DNA of 64,000 bases from Polaromonas sp. (GCF_013817205.1 NZ_JACDDD010000008.1:1-64000); one strand, 5' to 3'; positions 53,013-63,135 are shown, numbered from the stretch's first letter. The notes: generated from the sequence alone by a model not told the origin. A program made the numbers and translations.

Positions 53013-53396
53013 ATGCCTTTCATTTCCTTCAACAAAGCGACCGACCCGACGGCGCGCGACGACCTGCGCATCAATTCCACCGCTGTGTTGTATGTCGAGG
53101 CCTCGCGGCCCGACCTGTTGGGCCAGACCACCATTCACATGCTGGGCCAGGGCACGACGGTCAATGCGGTGACCGAGTCCATAGGCGCCGTGGTCAGCGA
53201 AATCGGTGGTCTGCTCGCCGCCAAACGCCACTACCTGGCTCCCCCGCCGGACGGTGGCGCGAGCACGGTGTATATCGCGCCCTGGAACGTGAGTCATGTC
53301 CGGCCCAACCTGCCTCTGTCCCAGGACTTCTGGTACATCAAGTTCGTCGACGGGTCCGAACTGCGCATCATTGATCCGCTGCCTGAGGGTTTGTAA
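53013..53396 (+). CDS. Conserved hypothetical protein with a strong terminator
   Basis: The protein has 127 residues, starts behind CCGGAGACCCTG, and has no signal or membrane segment. It reads as a compact alpha/beta protein (STAVLYVEASRPDLLGQTTI and AKRHYLAPPPDGGASTVYIA). I do not recognise the family; the gene looks native by base and codon use. An intrinsic terminator follows its stop within 20 bases, so the gene is expressed on its own. Confidence 0.6.
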   Translation: MPFISFNKATDPTARDDLRINSTAVLYVEASRPDLLGQTTIHMLGQGTTVNAVTESIGAVVSEIGGLLAAKRHYLAPPPDGGASTVYIAPWNVSHVRPNLPLSQDFWYIKFVDGSELRIIDPLPEGL

Positions 53397-53411
53397 ACCG
53401 CCGGCATAAAA

Positions 53412-53443
53412 AAGGCCCCGCAATTTTCGCTGCGGGGCTTTTC
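53412..53443 (+). terminator. Intrinsic terminator after the gene at 53013
   Basis: GCCCCGCA pairs with TGCGGGGC across a nine-base loop, flanked by an A run upstream and TTTTCT downstream. The run of A on the left could also let it act on the opposite strand. It ends about 70 bases before the higB remnant. Confidence 0.88.
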
Positions 53444-53513
53444 TGATTCAGCAAGGTGCTCGTCCAAGGCATCGGTCGCTGCTCCCAAAACGGGAACATG
53501 GTGGAGTTCTGTC

Positions 53514-53751
53514 ATGCGAATCATTGCCTTGGGCGCCCTGCGCGACTTCTGGATCAAGCACCCCGATGCACTGGAGCCGCTAAGCGCCTGGTACCCCATT
53601 GGAGCCCTACATCGGCTCGCGCGCCCGTGTGGCCGAAGTGCTTAACCGGGTACGTCCCTTGACACTGGAAATGATTCGCCGGCTGTCTGCCGGGCTTGAG
53701 CTGCCTGCGGATTTGTTGATTGGGGGGTATGAGTTGAGGGAGGTGGCTTGA
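53514..53751 (+). pseudogene. higBA toxin-antitoxin remnant with internal deletion
   Basis: ATG 53514 opens MRIIALGALRDFWIKHPDAL and EPLSAWY, the N-terminus of HigB-type mRNA-cleaving toxins, which breaks off after about 28 residues. From GAG 53602 another frame reads YIGSRARVAEVLNRVRPLTL and then EMIRRLSAGLELPADLLI, ending at TGA 53751; this is the C-terminal helix-turn-helix half of a HigA antitoxin. The end of higB and the start of higA are missing, so one deletion of several hundred bases joined the two genes out of frame at about 53595-53605. Confidence 0.7.
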
Positions 53752-53913
53752 TGATGAATAGCAATCAGGTTTTGAATGGGGCTGCGAGCGAGTCGCTGCC
53801 CGTCCGCGCATGCCGCTGAAGTCAGCGCGGCGCCCGCCATCCGCCGAGTGATCGGCACCGGCGGCTCCAGCCCGGTTGAGCATGTCCCCCGGCAGGCCGG
53901 ACTCCCATTGATC

Positions 53914-54894
53914 TCAGGCGGCAGCCGGCAGGCAGTGAAATGGGTCGCCGGCCTCAAGAGGCCGTGCAGCCCATAACCCGAGCATCAGATCGAGATTCTG
54001 CACCGCGGCTCCCGCGGCGCCTTTGCCCAGGTTGTCGAACACCGCGGCCAACAGCACCTGGCCCGTTCTCTCCTGCCCAAACACCGCGAGCCGCAACCGG
54101 TTACTGCCGTTGAGCGCCCGGGGGTCTAGCCGCCGCGCATCGACGTCCTGGGCAAGCGGTTGCACTTCAATGAGAGCTTGTCCTGCATAGCGCGCCAGAA
54201 GTGCGGCGTGCAAGCGTGCGGCGGTCACGCCGGTGGGCAGCAGACGCAAATGCAGCGCGATCGTCAACACGATGCCTTGCCTGTAGTGGCCATACGCCGG
54301 CACGAATACCGGCGCATGCGCGAGCCCGGCATGCTGCTGGATCTCGGGCACGTGCTTGTGGTTCAGCCCCAGGCCGTACACCTGGAAAGGCATCGCTGTG
54401 GCAGCGCCGGCGCCTTCATGATCCTCGAGCCCGGCCCGGCCCCGTCCTGAATAGCCCGACACTGCGTGGATGACCAGCGGGTAGCCGACCGGCAACAGGC
54501 CGCCGTCGACCAGGGGCTTGAGCAAGGCCAGCGCCCCCGTCGGGTAGCAGCCGGGATTGCTAACACGCCGGGCGCTGGCGATGCGCCCGGCCTGCGCGGC
54601 CTCCAGCTCCGGCAGCCCGTAGACCCAGCCTGGCGCAGTGCGGTGGGCCGAACTCGCGTCGATCACCCGCACGCCGGGACGGCGCACCAGTGCCACGGCC
54701 TCGCGCGCGGCGTCGTCCGGCAGGCACAGCAACGCGACGTCGCAGTCATTGAGCGCCTCGGCGCGATGGGCAGCACTCTTTCGATGCTCGGGCGTCAATT
54801 GCAGCAGACGCAGGTCGGTCCGAGCCGCCAGCCATTGCCGCACTTGCAGGCCGGTGGTGCCTTGGTCGCCATCGATGAAAACGAGAGGGGTCAT
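53914..54894 (-). CDS. argC: N-acetyl-gamma-glutamyl-phosphate reductase (type 2)
   Basis: ArgC reduces N-acetylglutamyl phosphate to the semialdehyde with NADPH, the third step of arginine synthesis. This 326-residue protein fits the shorter type 2 form. The catalytic Cys116 is in [35 protein letters not shown] is the NADP-binding entry, and [20 protein letters not shown] carries the active-site His. The start at ATG 54894 follows ATCGGAGCAACTC. It is divergent from a LysR regulator, unusual for arginine genes, and no other arg gene is in the window, so a special role or secondary copy is possible. Confidence 0.87.
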   Translation of the reverse strand: MTPLVFIDGDQGTTGLQVRQWLAARTDLRLLQLTPEHRKSAAHRAEALNDCDVALLCLPDDAAREAVALVRRPGVRVIDASSAHRTAPGWVYGLPELEAAQAGRIASARRVSNPGCYPTGALALLKPLVDGGLLPVGYPLVIHAVSGYSGRGRAGLEDHEGAGAATAMPFQVYGLGLNHKHVPEIQQHAGLAHAPVFVPAYGHYRQGIVLTIALHLRLLPTGVTAARLHAALLARYAGQALIEVQPLAQDVDARRLDPRALNGSNRLRLAVFGQERTGQVLLAAVFDNLGKGAAGAAVQNLDLMLGLWAARPLEAGDPFHCLPAAA

Positions 54895-54972
54895 GAGTTG
54901 CTCCGATTTAGGTTCGAAACGCATGGTGCATCGCCGATCGGATGCAGGCAAGTTGAATGTGGCAAACTATTA

Positions 54973-54989
54973 ATTCAGAAATTGTGAAT
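54973..54989. promoter_or_regulatory. ATTCA-N7-TGAAT dyad between argC and lysR
   Basis: A perfect five-pair dyad in an AT-rich patch (TATTAATTCAGAAATTG) lies in the 121-base divergent region between argC and the LysR gene, 27 bases ahead of the regulator start. The position and form suit a LysR binding site acting on both promoters. Confidence 0.45.
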
Positions 54990-55015
54990 CGCTCCCAAGC
55001 GGCGAAAGGTAAACG

Positions 55016-55900
55016 ATGCGCGAAATCAACCTCGATCGCCTGCGCACGCTGCTGGCGGTAGCCGACCTCGGCTCGTTCGCAGCGGCGGCGAAGGCGCTTC
55101 ACCTGGCGCCGCCCACGGTGACGCTGCGCGTGGCGCAGCTCGAAGCCCGCCTCGGGACACGCCTGCTGCACCGCGCGCCGGCCGGCGTCACCGCAACGTC
55201 TGCGGGCGGCTTGCTGATGGACAAAGCAAGGCGGCTGCTGGCCGAAGCCGACGACCTGTTGCAGGCCGCGCAGAGCCAGATCGCCGCGCGCGGCGGGCGC
55301 GTGCGACTGGGCGCCTCCACCGGCGCGCTCGCGCACCTGCTCCCGCAGGCGCTGGAGGCCCTGGCTGCCCAGCATCCGGAGATCGACGTGCAGGTGGCGG
55401 TGATGACCAGCGAGGAAGCCCTGGCGCGGCTGGCCGCCGGCAGCCTGGACATCGGCATCGTCGCGCTGCCGCAGCCGGCTCGCCGTGGCCTGCGCGTGCA
55501 GGCCTGGCGGCAGGACCCGGTGCTGGCGTTCATTCCGGCCGCATGGGAACCGCCGCGGCACGTACCGCCCGCCTGGCTAGCCGCCCGGCCGCTGATCGCC
55601 AATGACCGCGGCACACGGCTCTCCCGCCAGACCGCCGAATGGTTTGCTGAGGCCGGCGAGCGGCCGCAGGCGCGCATCGAGTTGAACTACAACGACGCGA
55701 TGAAGAGCCTCGTGGCGGCAGGCTACGGTGCCGCGCTGCTGCCGCACGAAGCGGGCGCGCCGCCGCCTGATCGCCGCATCAGCACGCGGCCGCTGCGGCC
55801 AGCGATGTCGAGGGCGCTGGGCATCGCGCACCGAACCAGGCCGCACGACGATGCGACGGAAGTGACGCTCCAGGCCTTGTTGGGAATGAAGGAGCGTTAA
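55016..55900 (+). CDS. LysR-family regulator divergent from argC
   Basis: A 294-residue LysR protein. The DNA-binding domain opens INLDRLRTLLAVADLGSFAA and contains ALHLAPPTVTLRVAQLEARL at about residues 27-46. The effector domain begins near residue 90 (GGRVRLGASTGALAHLLPQA). It reads away from argC with a dyad between, so argC is its likely target; the co-inducer may be an amino-acid intermediate, but that is inference. It ends in a bidirectional terminator shared with acnB. Confidence 0.86.
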   Translation: MREINLDRLRTLLAVADLGSFAAAAKALHLAPPTVTLRVAQLEARLGTRLLHRAPAGVTATSAGGLLMDKARRLLAEADDLLQAAQSQIAARGGRVRLGASTGALAHLLPQALEALAAQHPEIDVQVAVMTSEEALARLAAGSLDIGIVALPQPARRGLRVQAWRQDPVLAFIPAAWEPPRHVPPAWLAARPLIANDRGTRLSRQTAEWFAEAGERPQARIELNYNDAMKSLVAAGYGAALLPHEAGAPPPDRRISTRPLRPAMSRALGIAHRTRPHDDATEVTLQALLGMKER

Positions 55901-55902
55901 AA

Positions 55903-55931
55903 CAAAAAAGCGGCCTGCAGGCCGCCTTTTT
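55903..55931. terminator. Bidirectional intrinsic terminator between lysR and acnB
   Basis: GCGGCC and GGCCGC pair around TGCA (55910-55925), with AAAAAA to the left and CTTTTT to the right. It therefore ends both the plus-strand lysR transcript and the minus-strand acnB transcript, whose stops lie 8 and 24 bases away. Confidence 0.88.
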
Positions 55932-55953
55932 ATTGGACGTATCCGGTCCCGCC

Positions 55954-58569
55954 TCAGGCAGGTACGCTGTCTTTCACCGTGTCCGCCATGTCGGTGTAAT
56001 CCTTGACCTGGTCAAAGTTCAGGTACTGGTACACCGTGCTGCTGGCAGCCGTGAGCACGCCCATGTCGGCCATGTATTCGGCCTTGGTGGGAATGCGGCC
56101 CAGCTTGGAGCAGATGGCGGCGAGTTCTGCGGAACCCAGGTACACGTTGGAGTTTTTGCCCAGGCGGTTGGGGAAGTTGCGGGTCGATGTCGAGAACACG
56201 GTTGCGCCCTCTTTCACCTGCGCCTGGTTGCCCATGCACAAGCTGCAACCCGGCATTTCCATACGGGCACCAGCTGAACCCAGCACCCCGTAGTGGCCTT
56301 CTTCGGTCAATTGCTTGGCATCCATCTTGGTGGGCGGCGCCATCCAGAGCTTGACCGGGATGTCGCGCTTGCCTTCGAGCAGCTTGGAGGCCGCTCGAAA
56401 GTGGCCAATGTTGGTCATGCAGCTACCGATGAACACTTCATCGATGGCGGCTCCTGCCACGTCGCTCAGGGTCTTCACGTCATCCGGATCGTTCGGGCAA
56501 GCCACGATGGGTTCGTGAATGTCTGCCAGGTCGATTTCGATGACGGCGGCGTATTCGGCATCGGCATCGCCCTTGAGCAATTGCGGATCGGCCAGCCACG
56601 CTTCCATGGCGGCAATGCGGCGCTTGATGGTGCGCACGTCCGAGTAGCCAGATGCAATCATCCACTTAAGCATGGTGATGTTGCTGGTGATGTACTCGAT
56701 GATGGGTTCCTTGTTCAGGTGCACCGTGCAGCCGCCGGCTGAACGCTCGGCCGAAGCGTCGCTGAGCTCAAATGCCTGCTCGACCTTCAAATCAGGCAAG
56801 CCTTCAATTTCAAGGATGCGCCCCGAGAAAATGTTTTTCTTGCCCTGCTTGGCAACCGTCAGCAGGCCCGCCTTGATGGCGTACAGGGGAATCGCGTTGA
56901 CAAGATCACGCAGCGTAACGCCGGGCTGCATCTCGCCCTTGAAACGTACCAGCACGGACTCAGGCATGTCCAGCGGCATCACGCCGGTGGCCGCGCCAAA
57001 TGCCACCAGGCCGGAACCCGCAGGAAAGCTGATACCGATGGGGAAACGCGTGTGGCTGTCACCACCGGTGCCCACGGTATCAGGCAACAACATGCGGTTC
57101 AACCAGCTGTGGATAATGCCGTCCCCCGGACGCAGCGGAATGCCGCCGCGGTCGCTCATGAACTCGGGCAACTCGTGGTGCATCTTCACGTCGACCGGCT
57201 TGGGATAAGCGGCGGTGTGGCAAAAAGACTGCATGACGAGGTCCGCACTGAAGCCCAGGCAGGCCAGGTCTTTCAGTTCGTCGCGCGTCATCGGGCCGGT
57301 GGTGTCTTGTGAGCCGACCGAGGTCATTTTTGGCTCGCAATAGGTACCGGGGCGAACGCCCTGGCCTTCTGGCAGACCAACAGCGCGGCCCACCATTTTT
57401 TGCGCGAGCGTGAAGCCGCGCTCGCTGGCCACAGGGGCTTGCGGCAAACGGAACAGCGTGGAGACCGGCAGGCCCAGCGCCCAACGCGCCTTGGCCGTCA
57501 GGCCGCGGCCCACAATCAGCGGAATGCGGCCGCCAGCGCGCACTTCGTCGAACAGCACATCGCTCTTGAGTTTGAACTCTGCAATGACCTTGCCGTCTTT
57601 CAAAGCCTTGCCGTCGTAGGGGCGCAACTCGATCACGTCACCCATGGCCATCTGGCTCACATCCAGCTCGATGGGCAGTGCGCCCGAGTCTTCCATGGTG
57701 TTGTAAAAAATCGGGGCGATTTTGGATCCCAGGCAAACACCACCGAAACGCTTGTTCGGCACATAAGGAATGTCTTCGCCGGTGAACCACAACACCGAGT
57801 TGGTGGCCGACTTGCGGGACGAGCCCGTGCCGACCACGTCGCCGACGTAGGCCACCAGGTTGCCCTTGGCCTTGAGTTCTTCAATGAACTTGACCGGGCC
57901 GCGTTTGCCGTCTTCCTCAGGCGTGACGCCGGGACGTGCGTTCTTGTGCATGGCCAGCGCGTGCAATGGAATGTCAGGCCGGCTCCAGGCGTCGGGTGCT
58001 GGCGACAGATCATCGGTGTTGATCTCGCCTGCCACCTTGAACACGGTGAGCGTGATGGACTGTGGCACTTCAGGGCGGCTGGTAAACCACTCAGCGTCGG
58101 CCCAGCTTTGCAACACAGCCTTGGCGTACTTGTTGCCCTTGTCGGCTTTTTCCTTGACGTCATGGAACTGGTCGAACATCAGCAAGGTGTTTTTCAGGCC
58201 GCTGGCTGCTTGCGTGGCCACGCTGTCTTCCGCGTCGTCCAGCAGATCGATCATCGGGCTGATGTTGTAGCCGCCCAGCATGGTGCCCAGCAGTTGCGTC
58301 GCCTTCTCACGCGAGATCAAAGTGCACTTTTCAGTGCCATGTGCCACAGCGGCAAGATAACTGGCCTTGACTTTGGCAGCGGCGTCGACGCCAGCCGGTA
58401 CGCGGTGCGCGATCAGATCGACCAGAAAGTTTTCTTCGCCCTTCGGCGGGTTTTTCAGCAATTCGATCACTTCGCCGGTCTGCTGGGCAGACAGGGGTAA
58501 CGGCGGAATGCCCAATGCGGCCCGTTCGGCGACATGGTTGCGGTAGGTGGTGATGAACTCGGACATCAT
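55954..58569 (-). CDS. acnB: Aconitate hydratase B
   Basis: AcnB is the main TCA-cycle aconitase of many proteobacteria. The 871-residue protein has the N-terminal HEAT-like domain typical of AcnB ([20 protein letters not shown]), the swivel domain, and cluster ligands Cys717 ([11 protein letters not shown]), Cys775 and Cys778 (PGCSLCMGN), matching C710, C769 and C772 in E. coli. Two ATGs are adjacent at the start, behind GGAGAAGAAGAGC. It is the last gene of the mdh-citE-hypothetical-acnB group on the minus strand. With acnA it makes two aconitases in the window. Confidence 0.95.
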   Translation of the reverse strand: MMSEFITTYRNHVAERAALGIPPLPLSAQQTGEVIELLKNPPKGEENFLVDLIAHRVPAGVDAAAKVKASYLAAVAHGTEKCTLISREKATQLLGTMLGGYNISPMIDLLDDAEDSVATQAASGLKNTLLMFDQFHDVKEKADKGNKYAKAVLQSWADAEWFTSRPEVPQSITLTVFKVAGEINTDDLSPAPDAWSRPDIPLHALAMHKNARPGVTPEEDGKRGPVKFIEELKAKGNLVAYVGDVVGTGSSRKSATNSVLWFTGEDIPYVPNKRFGGVCLGSKIAPIFYNTMEDSGALPIELDVSQMAMGDVIELRPYDGKALKDGKVIAEFKLKSDVLFDEVRAGGRIPLIVGRGLTAKARWALGLPVSTLFRLPQAPVASERGFTLAQKMVGRAVGLPEGQGVRPGTYCEPKMTSVGSQDTTGPMTRDELKDLACLGFSADLVMQSFCHTAAYPKPVDVKMHHELPEFMSDRGGIPLRPGDGIIHSWLNRMLLPDTVGTGGDSHTRFPIGISFPAGSGLVAFGAATGVMPLDMPESVLVRFKGEMQPGVTLRDLVNAIPLYAIKAGLLTVAKQGKKNIFSGRILEIEGLPDLKVEQAFELSDASAERSAGGCTVHLNKEPIIEYITSNITMLKWMIASGYSDVRTIKRRIAAMEAWLADPQLLKGDADAEYAAVIEIDLADIHEPIVACPNDPDDVKTLSDVAGAAIDEVFIGSCMTNIGHFRAASKLLEGKRDIPVKLWMAPPTKMDAKQLTEEGHYGVLGSAGARMEMPGCSLCMGNQAQVKEGATVFSTSTRNFPNRLGKNSNVYLGSAELAAICSKLGRIPTKAEYMADMGVLTAASSTVYQYLNFDQVKDYTDMADTVKDSVPA

Positions 58570-58599
58570 GCTCTTCTTCTCCTGGACTCAAAAAAACGT

Positions 58600-59268
58600 T
58601 CAACGCGGGGCAGATGCGCCGGGCGCGGGCGCGACTGCCGCCGGTGGTGCAGCGGACGCGGGCGTAGCGGGTGCAGCAGGAGCCATGCCAGCCGGCACCG
58701 CCGCCGACGGAACCACGGGCAAGGGATCGAGAATGCTCACAGGGGGGCTCTTCTTCATCTCTTCGGCAAAGGTCAGCTGTGCCGGGCTCATGCACTCGTC
58801 GGCCAGGCGTTGGCCCTGCTTCTGGCTCATCAGCATGGATTTGTTGCCCAGTTGCAGCCACATCGCGCCGGCACGTCCATCTTCCAGGCGGACGGCGCCG
58901 GTACGGCTTCCAACGGGGTGCATGCGAAAACGTGTTTTACCGGTTTGCACCACAAAGAAGCCCGGGCGCTTGTCGCTCGGCGTGATGGTGACGGAAGCTC
59001 CCAGCTCGCAGGGAATGGTGCCGACGTAAACCTTTTTGGCGACTTCCAGGTCTTCGGGCGTCAGGGTGACAGTCGGGTCATCATCGATAGGTGTCATTTC
59101 TTCCACCACCTTGGCCGCAGAGCGTTTGATGGGCGCCCGCTTGGCGGCCTGTTCAGTCTTCGCGGTGGAAGAAGATGGGGCTTTGGGCGCGGGCTTGGGC
59201 GAGGGAGTCTGCGCCAGCAACAAGGCCGGGGCGGCTAGCGCCAGTGCAGATAGAACGATTCGTTTCAT
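58600..59268 (-). CDS. Exported hypothetical protein between citE-like gene and acnB
   Basis: A 222-residue protein with a signal peptide (KRIVLSALALAAPALLLAQ), a Lys/Ala/Pro-rich linker, a compact middle domain (VTLTPEDLEVAKKVYVGTIP, CELGASVTITPS) and a Pro/Ala-rich C-terminal tail. The start at ATG 59268 follows AAAGGAGACCCC. I recognise no named domain, but its place between mdh/citE and acnB is kept in related genomes as I recall, which suggests an envelope role tied to expression of this group rather than to the TCA cycle itself. Confidence 0.65.
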   Translation of the reverse strand: MKRIVLSALALAAPALLLAQTPSPKPAPKAPSSSTAKTEQAAKRAPIKRSAAKVVEEMTPIDDDPTVTLTPEDLEVAKKVYVGTIPCELGASVTITPSDKRPGFFVVQTGKTRFRMHPVGSRTGAVRLEDGRAGAMWLQLGNKSMLMSQKQGQRLADECMSPAQLTFAEEMKKSPPVSILDPLPVVPSAAVPAGMAPAAPATPASAAPPAAVAPAPGASAPR

Positions 59269-59321
59269 GGGGTCTCCTTTGGAATGGGTAGGCATATCAC
59301 TGGACAATGAATGGAAAGCAA

Positions 59322-60404
59322 TTAGTGAGGCGCGGCCGAAAAATGGGCCTGCGCTTCAGACGGTAGAACACGGCCGGTCCGGTGCGCCCGCTCCAGCACC
59401 TGCCAGAAAAATCGGTAACTGGCTCGGTCATGCAGTTGACCCTCAAAACTGATGGGCGCCCAATCAGAACGGGCGCCAGCAGCTATTATTTTTGTAGCAA
59501 CCTCAATTTCACCCTCACTGGGTGCAAATGCCTCCAGGATGGGGCGGATCTGGGCCGGATGAATGCTCCACATGCGGGTGTAGCCAAATTCGCGAGCGGC
59601 CATCTGCGCTGCCGCCCTCACGGCCGCAGTGTCACTGAATTCCGTGACAACGCAGTGGGAAGGGACTTTGCCGTGGGCATGGCAGGCTGAGGCAATTTCC
59701 AGCTTGGCGCGCACCACCAGCGGGTGCGCAAACTGGCCCTGGCTGCCCATGGCGTCACCCGGAATCGCGCCACCGTGGCTGGAGACAAAGTCCATCAGAC
59801 CGAAGCTGATCGACTGAACGCGCGGATGCGCGGCAATGTCAAAGGCTCGATGCACCGCAGCGGGGGACTCCAGCAACACATGCAGGGGAACACTGGTTTG
59901 CACCACGGCAGCCAATGCGGCAACTGCGCGCTCGACGTCATCCACAGATTCGACCTTTGGCACCATGAGGTGGCTCAGCCGGTGGCCGACTTTGCCTGCG
60001 ACGGAAGCGATATCCATGTCGAACGCCGGGTGATCCACCGCATGGACTCTGACGGCGACCCGTGCCTTGTCACCCGCCAGCGCAACCAGCGCTACCACCA
60101 AGGCGGCATGGTCTGCCTCTCCCCCCACGGGTGCACCGTCTTCGCAATCAAGGGTGACGTCAAAAACGCAAGTGCCGAACTCTTCGATCATCTCCGCCTG
60201 CAGTTGCAGGCTTTTGCGCATTCTGGCCTCGACGCCGCTGTAATGGTCACAAACAGGCAAAAAACCTGCTGCCGCCTGGGCGCCAAGGAGAATGTCGCGG
60301 GGATGAATGCTGTGAGCCCCCACGCTTGTCACTGCGTGTACTTCGCTGCCCCCCGAGGGAGCCGTGCTTGCTTGGGGCGGCCCTGCGCGGCGCACATCGC
60401 TCAT
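59322..60404 (-). CDS. HpcH/HpaI aldolase/citrate lyase family protein (CitE-like)
   Basis: A 360-residue CitE-like TIM-barrel enzyme. RDILLGAQAAAGFLPVCDHY, DVTLDCEDGAPVG with the metal-binding Glu/Asp, VPKVESVDDVERAVA and RMWSIHPAQIRPILEAFAPS are family blocks. Without citrate lyase alpha and gamma subunits it is more likely a malyl-CoA or citramalyl-CoA lyase or thioesterase acting near the TCA cycle. It begins five bases after the mdh stop. The first 25-30 residues (MSDVRRAGPPQASTAPSGGS) come from a repeat-like GC-rich sequence and are probably not part of the original enzyme. Confidence 0.82.
   Translation of the reverse strand: MSDVRRAGPPQASTAPSGGSEVHAVTSVGAHSIHPRDILLGAQAAAGFLPVCDHYSGVEARMRKSLQLQAEMIEEFGTCVFDVTLDCEDGAPVGGEADHAALVVALVALAGDKARVAVRVHAVDHPAFDMDIASVAGKVGHRLSHLMVPKVESVDDVERAVAALAAVVQTSVPLHVLLESPAAVHRAFDIAAHPRVQSISFGLMDFVSSHGGAIPGDAMGSQGQFAHPLVVRAKLEIASACHAHGKVPSHCVVTEFSDTAAVRAAAQMAAREFGYTRMWSIHPAQIRPILEAFAPSEGEIEVATKIIAAGARSDWAPISFEGQLHDRASYRFFWQVLERAHRTGRVLPSEAQAHFSAAPH
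60317..60390 (+). repeat. GC-rich repeat-like sequence inside the 5' end of the citE-like gene
   Basis: GCTGCCCCCCGAGGGAGCC, then GTGCTTGCTTGGGGCGGCCC is, from memory, a sequence found many times in Comamonadaceae genomes, often after genes. Here it lies at the mdh-citE junction and is translated as the first residues of the CitE-like protein. CCCC and GGGG blocks within it can pair, as in REP-type elements. The call rests on recognition and needs a genome search. Confidence 0.4.
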
Positions 60405-60409
60405 TGAAA

Positions 60410-61396
<987 letters not shown>

Positions 61397-61547
61397 GATG
61401 GGAAACTCCAGGAAAGTTGTGAATCGATGGGTTGCACCGCTAGAGCCCCGAAAAAGCGTGTGAACTGTGTCACTGCGAGGCCGGCTTTGCGTTGGTTCAG
61501 CCGGGGATTTTACGCTCGAAAACCCTAGGTCGTCAATTTGTCTTATG

Positions 61548-61559
61548 TCTTATATAAGA
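61548..61559. promoter_or_regulatory. TCTTATATAAGA palindrome, candidate GntR operator
   Basis: A perfect 12-base palindrome, extended as ATGTCTTATATAAGATATG, with a further GTCTTAT half-site eight bases to the left (61540-61546). It lies 29 bases ahead of the GntR start in the region shared with mdh. GntR/HutC-type repressors bind short palindromes near their own gene, and the site also overlaps a likely -10 region (TATAAG). Confidence 0.6.
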
Positions 61560-61588
61560 TATGATGCGCCCAACGATCCGACACACCC

Positions 61589-62359
61589 ATGGCCGCCCTT
61601 CCCACTCTGCCCACTGATGATTTTGCAGGTGCCACGCCGGCGTTCAGCCCGCTGTACCAGCAGATCAAGAGCCTGATTCTGCAAAGCCTGCAGTCGGGCG
61701 AATGGAAGCCGGGCGAAGCCATACCGTCCGAGATGGACCTGGCCGCGCGATACCGCGTGAGCCAGGGCACAGTGCGCAAGGCCATCGACGAGCTGGCGGC
61801 CGACAACCTGGTGGTACGCCGTCAGGGCAAGGGCACGTTTGTGGCGACACATGCCGAGCAGCATGTGCAGTTCCGCTTCCTCAAGCTGGTGCCCGACAGC
61901 GGCACGCCAGGCAGCGAAGGCCCGGCCCAGCGCGACATCATCGATTGCAAACGTGCGCGCGCCAGTGCCGAGATTGCGCGCGCCCTGGCGTTGCGCACCG
62001 GTGATGCCGTGCTGCACGCCCGCCGCGTCTTGAGCTTTGCGGGCGTGCCGACGATTCTTGAAGACATCTGGCTGCCGGCCGCTCCCTTCAAGGGCCTGAC
62101 CGCCGAGCGGCTGGCCGATTACCACGGGCCGATGTATGCACTGTTTGAAACCGAGTTCAATGTGCGCATGGTTCGCGCTGAAGAGAAAATACGCGCCGAG
62201 CCCGCGTCGGATGGTCGTGAGCTGCTCCTGAAAGTAGAGCATGACACGCCCCTGCTGAGTGTAGAGCGGATTGCCTACACCTACAACGACGTGCCCATGG
62301 AGCTGCGCCGCGGCTACTACCGCACCGACACGCACCACTATCACAACACCTTGAACTGA
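61589..62359 (+). CDS. GntR-family (HutC-type) transcriptional regulator
   Basis: A 256-residue GntR protein. The winged helix-turn-helix is at about residues 25-88 (LYQQIKSLILQSLQSGEWKP, then PSEMDLAARYRVSQGTVRKA) and the C-terminal part is a UTRA ligand domain (LSVERIAYTYNDVPMELRRG). It lies between mdh and the sdh genes, reading toward sdh, and a 12-bp palindrome is just upstream, so it probably senses a TCA-cycle or related acid and controls itself, mdh or sdh. No good ribosome-binding site precedes ATG 61589. Confidence 0.87.
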   Translation: MAALPTLPTDDFAGATPAFSPLYQQIKSLILQSLQSGEWKPGEAIPSEMDLAARYRVSQGTVRKAIDELAADNLVVRRQGKGTFVATHAEQHVQFRFLKLVPDSGTPGSEGPAQRDIIDCKRARASAEIARALALRTGDAVLHARRVLSFAGVPTILEDIWLPAAPFKGLTAERLADYHGPMYALFETEFNVRMVRAEEKIRAEPASDGRELLLKVEHDTPLLSVERIAYTYNDVPMELRRGYYRTDTHHYHNTLN

Positions 62360-62665
62360 GGGAGCCTGCAAGCCCCTGACTGCCGGCGACCAGACACTGG
62401 CCGGCGATGCGATGGACAACGACGCCAGTTCCCCAAAATAGATGCACTGTAACTTTCGCGTCAGCTTGCAGCCGATGCAGACCGAACCGTGCGACTTGCA
62501 GGCATTTAATCCCCGTTTTGTCCGACAAAAATCGGGACCATCACCCCGGCCAGTCAAATCGTTGCTGCATTGCAATAGAATCCGGATGTTTTAAATTGTT
62601 ATTTACCCTGACTTTTGTCGGGGTAGTTACCAAGCAGTTACCAGACTTCCCCACGAAAGCAAACA
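62360..62665 (+). promoter_or_regulatory. 306-base control region of the sdh operon
   Basis: No gene is seen. The region contains the dyad TTTTGTC-C-GACAAAA (62516-62530), a further half-site TTTTGTCGG (62613-62621) and two direct repeats AGTTACCA starting 11 bases apart (62625-62632 and 62636-62643), one helical turn. The dyad and half-site could bind one regulator and the direct repeats another. TTGCTGCATTGCAATAGAAT (from about 62563) is a possible promoter stretch. The GntR palindrome is not repeated here. Confidence 0.5.
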
Positions 62666-63109
62666 ATGACAGAGCTGGCATCCAAACAGCGTCCCAAGCG
62701 GCCTGAGTTCCGCAACATCAATGCCTTCAAGGACCTGACCACCTACCGCATGACGCCAGCGGCCTGGGTCTCCATCCTGCATCGTGCCAGCGGCGCCATC
62801 ATGTTTGTGCTGATGCCTTTCATCATCTGGATGTTCGACACCTCGATTTCCTCGGAGTTGTCCTTCGAGCGATTCAAAGCGGCCTTCAGCATCGGCATGC
62901 TGGGCCTGCCGGGTTTTGTCTGGAAACTGGTCGCGCTGGCGCTGATCTGGGCTTACCTGCACCATTTCATCGCCGGTCTGCGCCATCTCTATATGGATGT
63001 CACCCATACCCTGAGCAATGAGTTCGGCAAAAGCACCGCACTGATCACGCTGGGTCTGAGCATTCTGCTGACGCTGGTGCTGGGCCTCAAGCTGTTCGGC
63101 TTCTATTGA
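62666..63109 (+). CDS. sdhC: Succinate dehydrogenase cytochrome b556 subunit
   Basis: SdhC anchors succinate dehydrogenase in the membrane and helps bind heme and ubiquinone. The 147-residue protein has three membrane helices; WVSILHRASGAIMFVLMPFI is the first, with the quinone-site Ser/Arg region, and HHFIAGLRHLYMD carries the heme ligand His100. Its longer N-terminus (KRPEFRNINAFKDLTTYRMT) is usual in betaproteobacteria. It is the first gene of the sdhCDA operon and is preceded by the dyad-rich control region. Confidence 0.93.
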   Translation: MTELASKQRPKRPEFRNINAFKDLTTYRMTPAAWVSILHRASGAIMFVLMPFIIWMFDTSISSELSFERFKAAFSIGMLGLPGFVWKLVALALIWAYLHHFIAGLRHLYMDVTHTLSNEFGKSTALITLGLSILLTLVLGLKLFGFY

Positions 63110-63135
63110 TAACGACTTCCAACAAGGAGCACCCC

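Noticed and set aside
59472-59489. Dispersed repeat core inside the citE-like gene
   Set aside because: GCTATTATTTTTGTAGC resembles the repeat, but it encodes residues that fit the family (ATKIIAAG) and lacks the second block.
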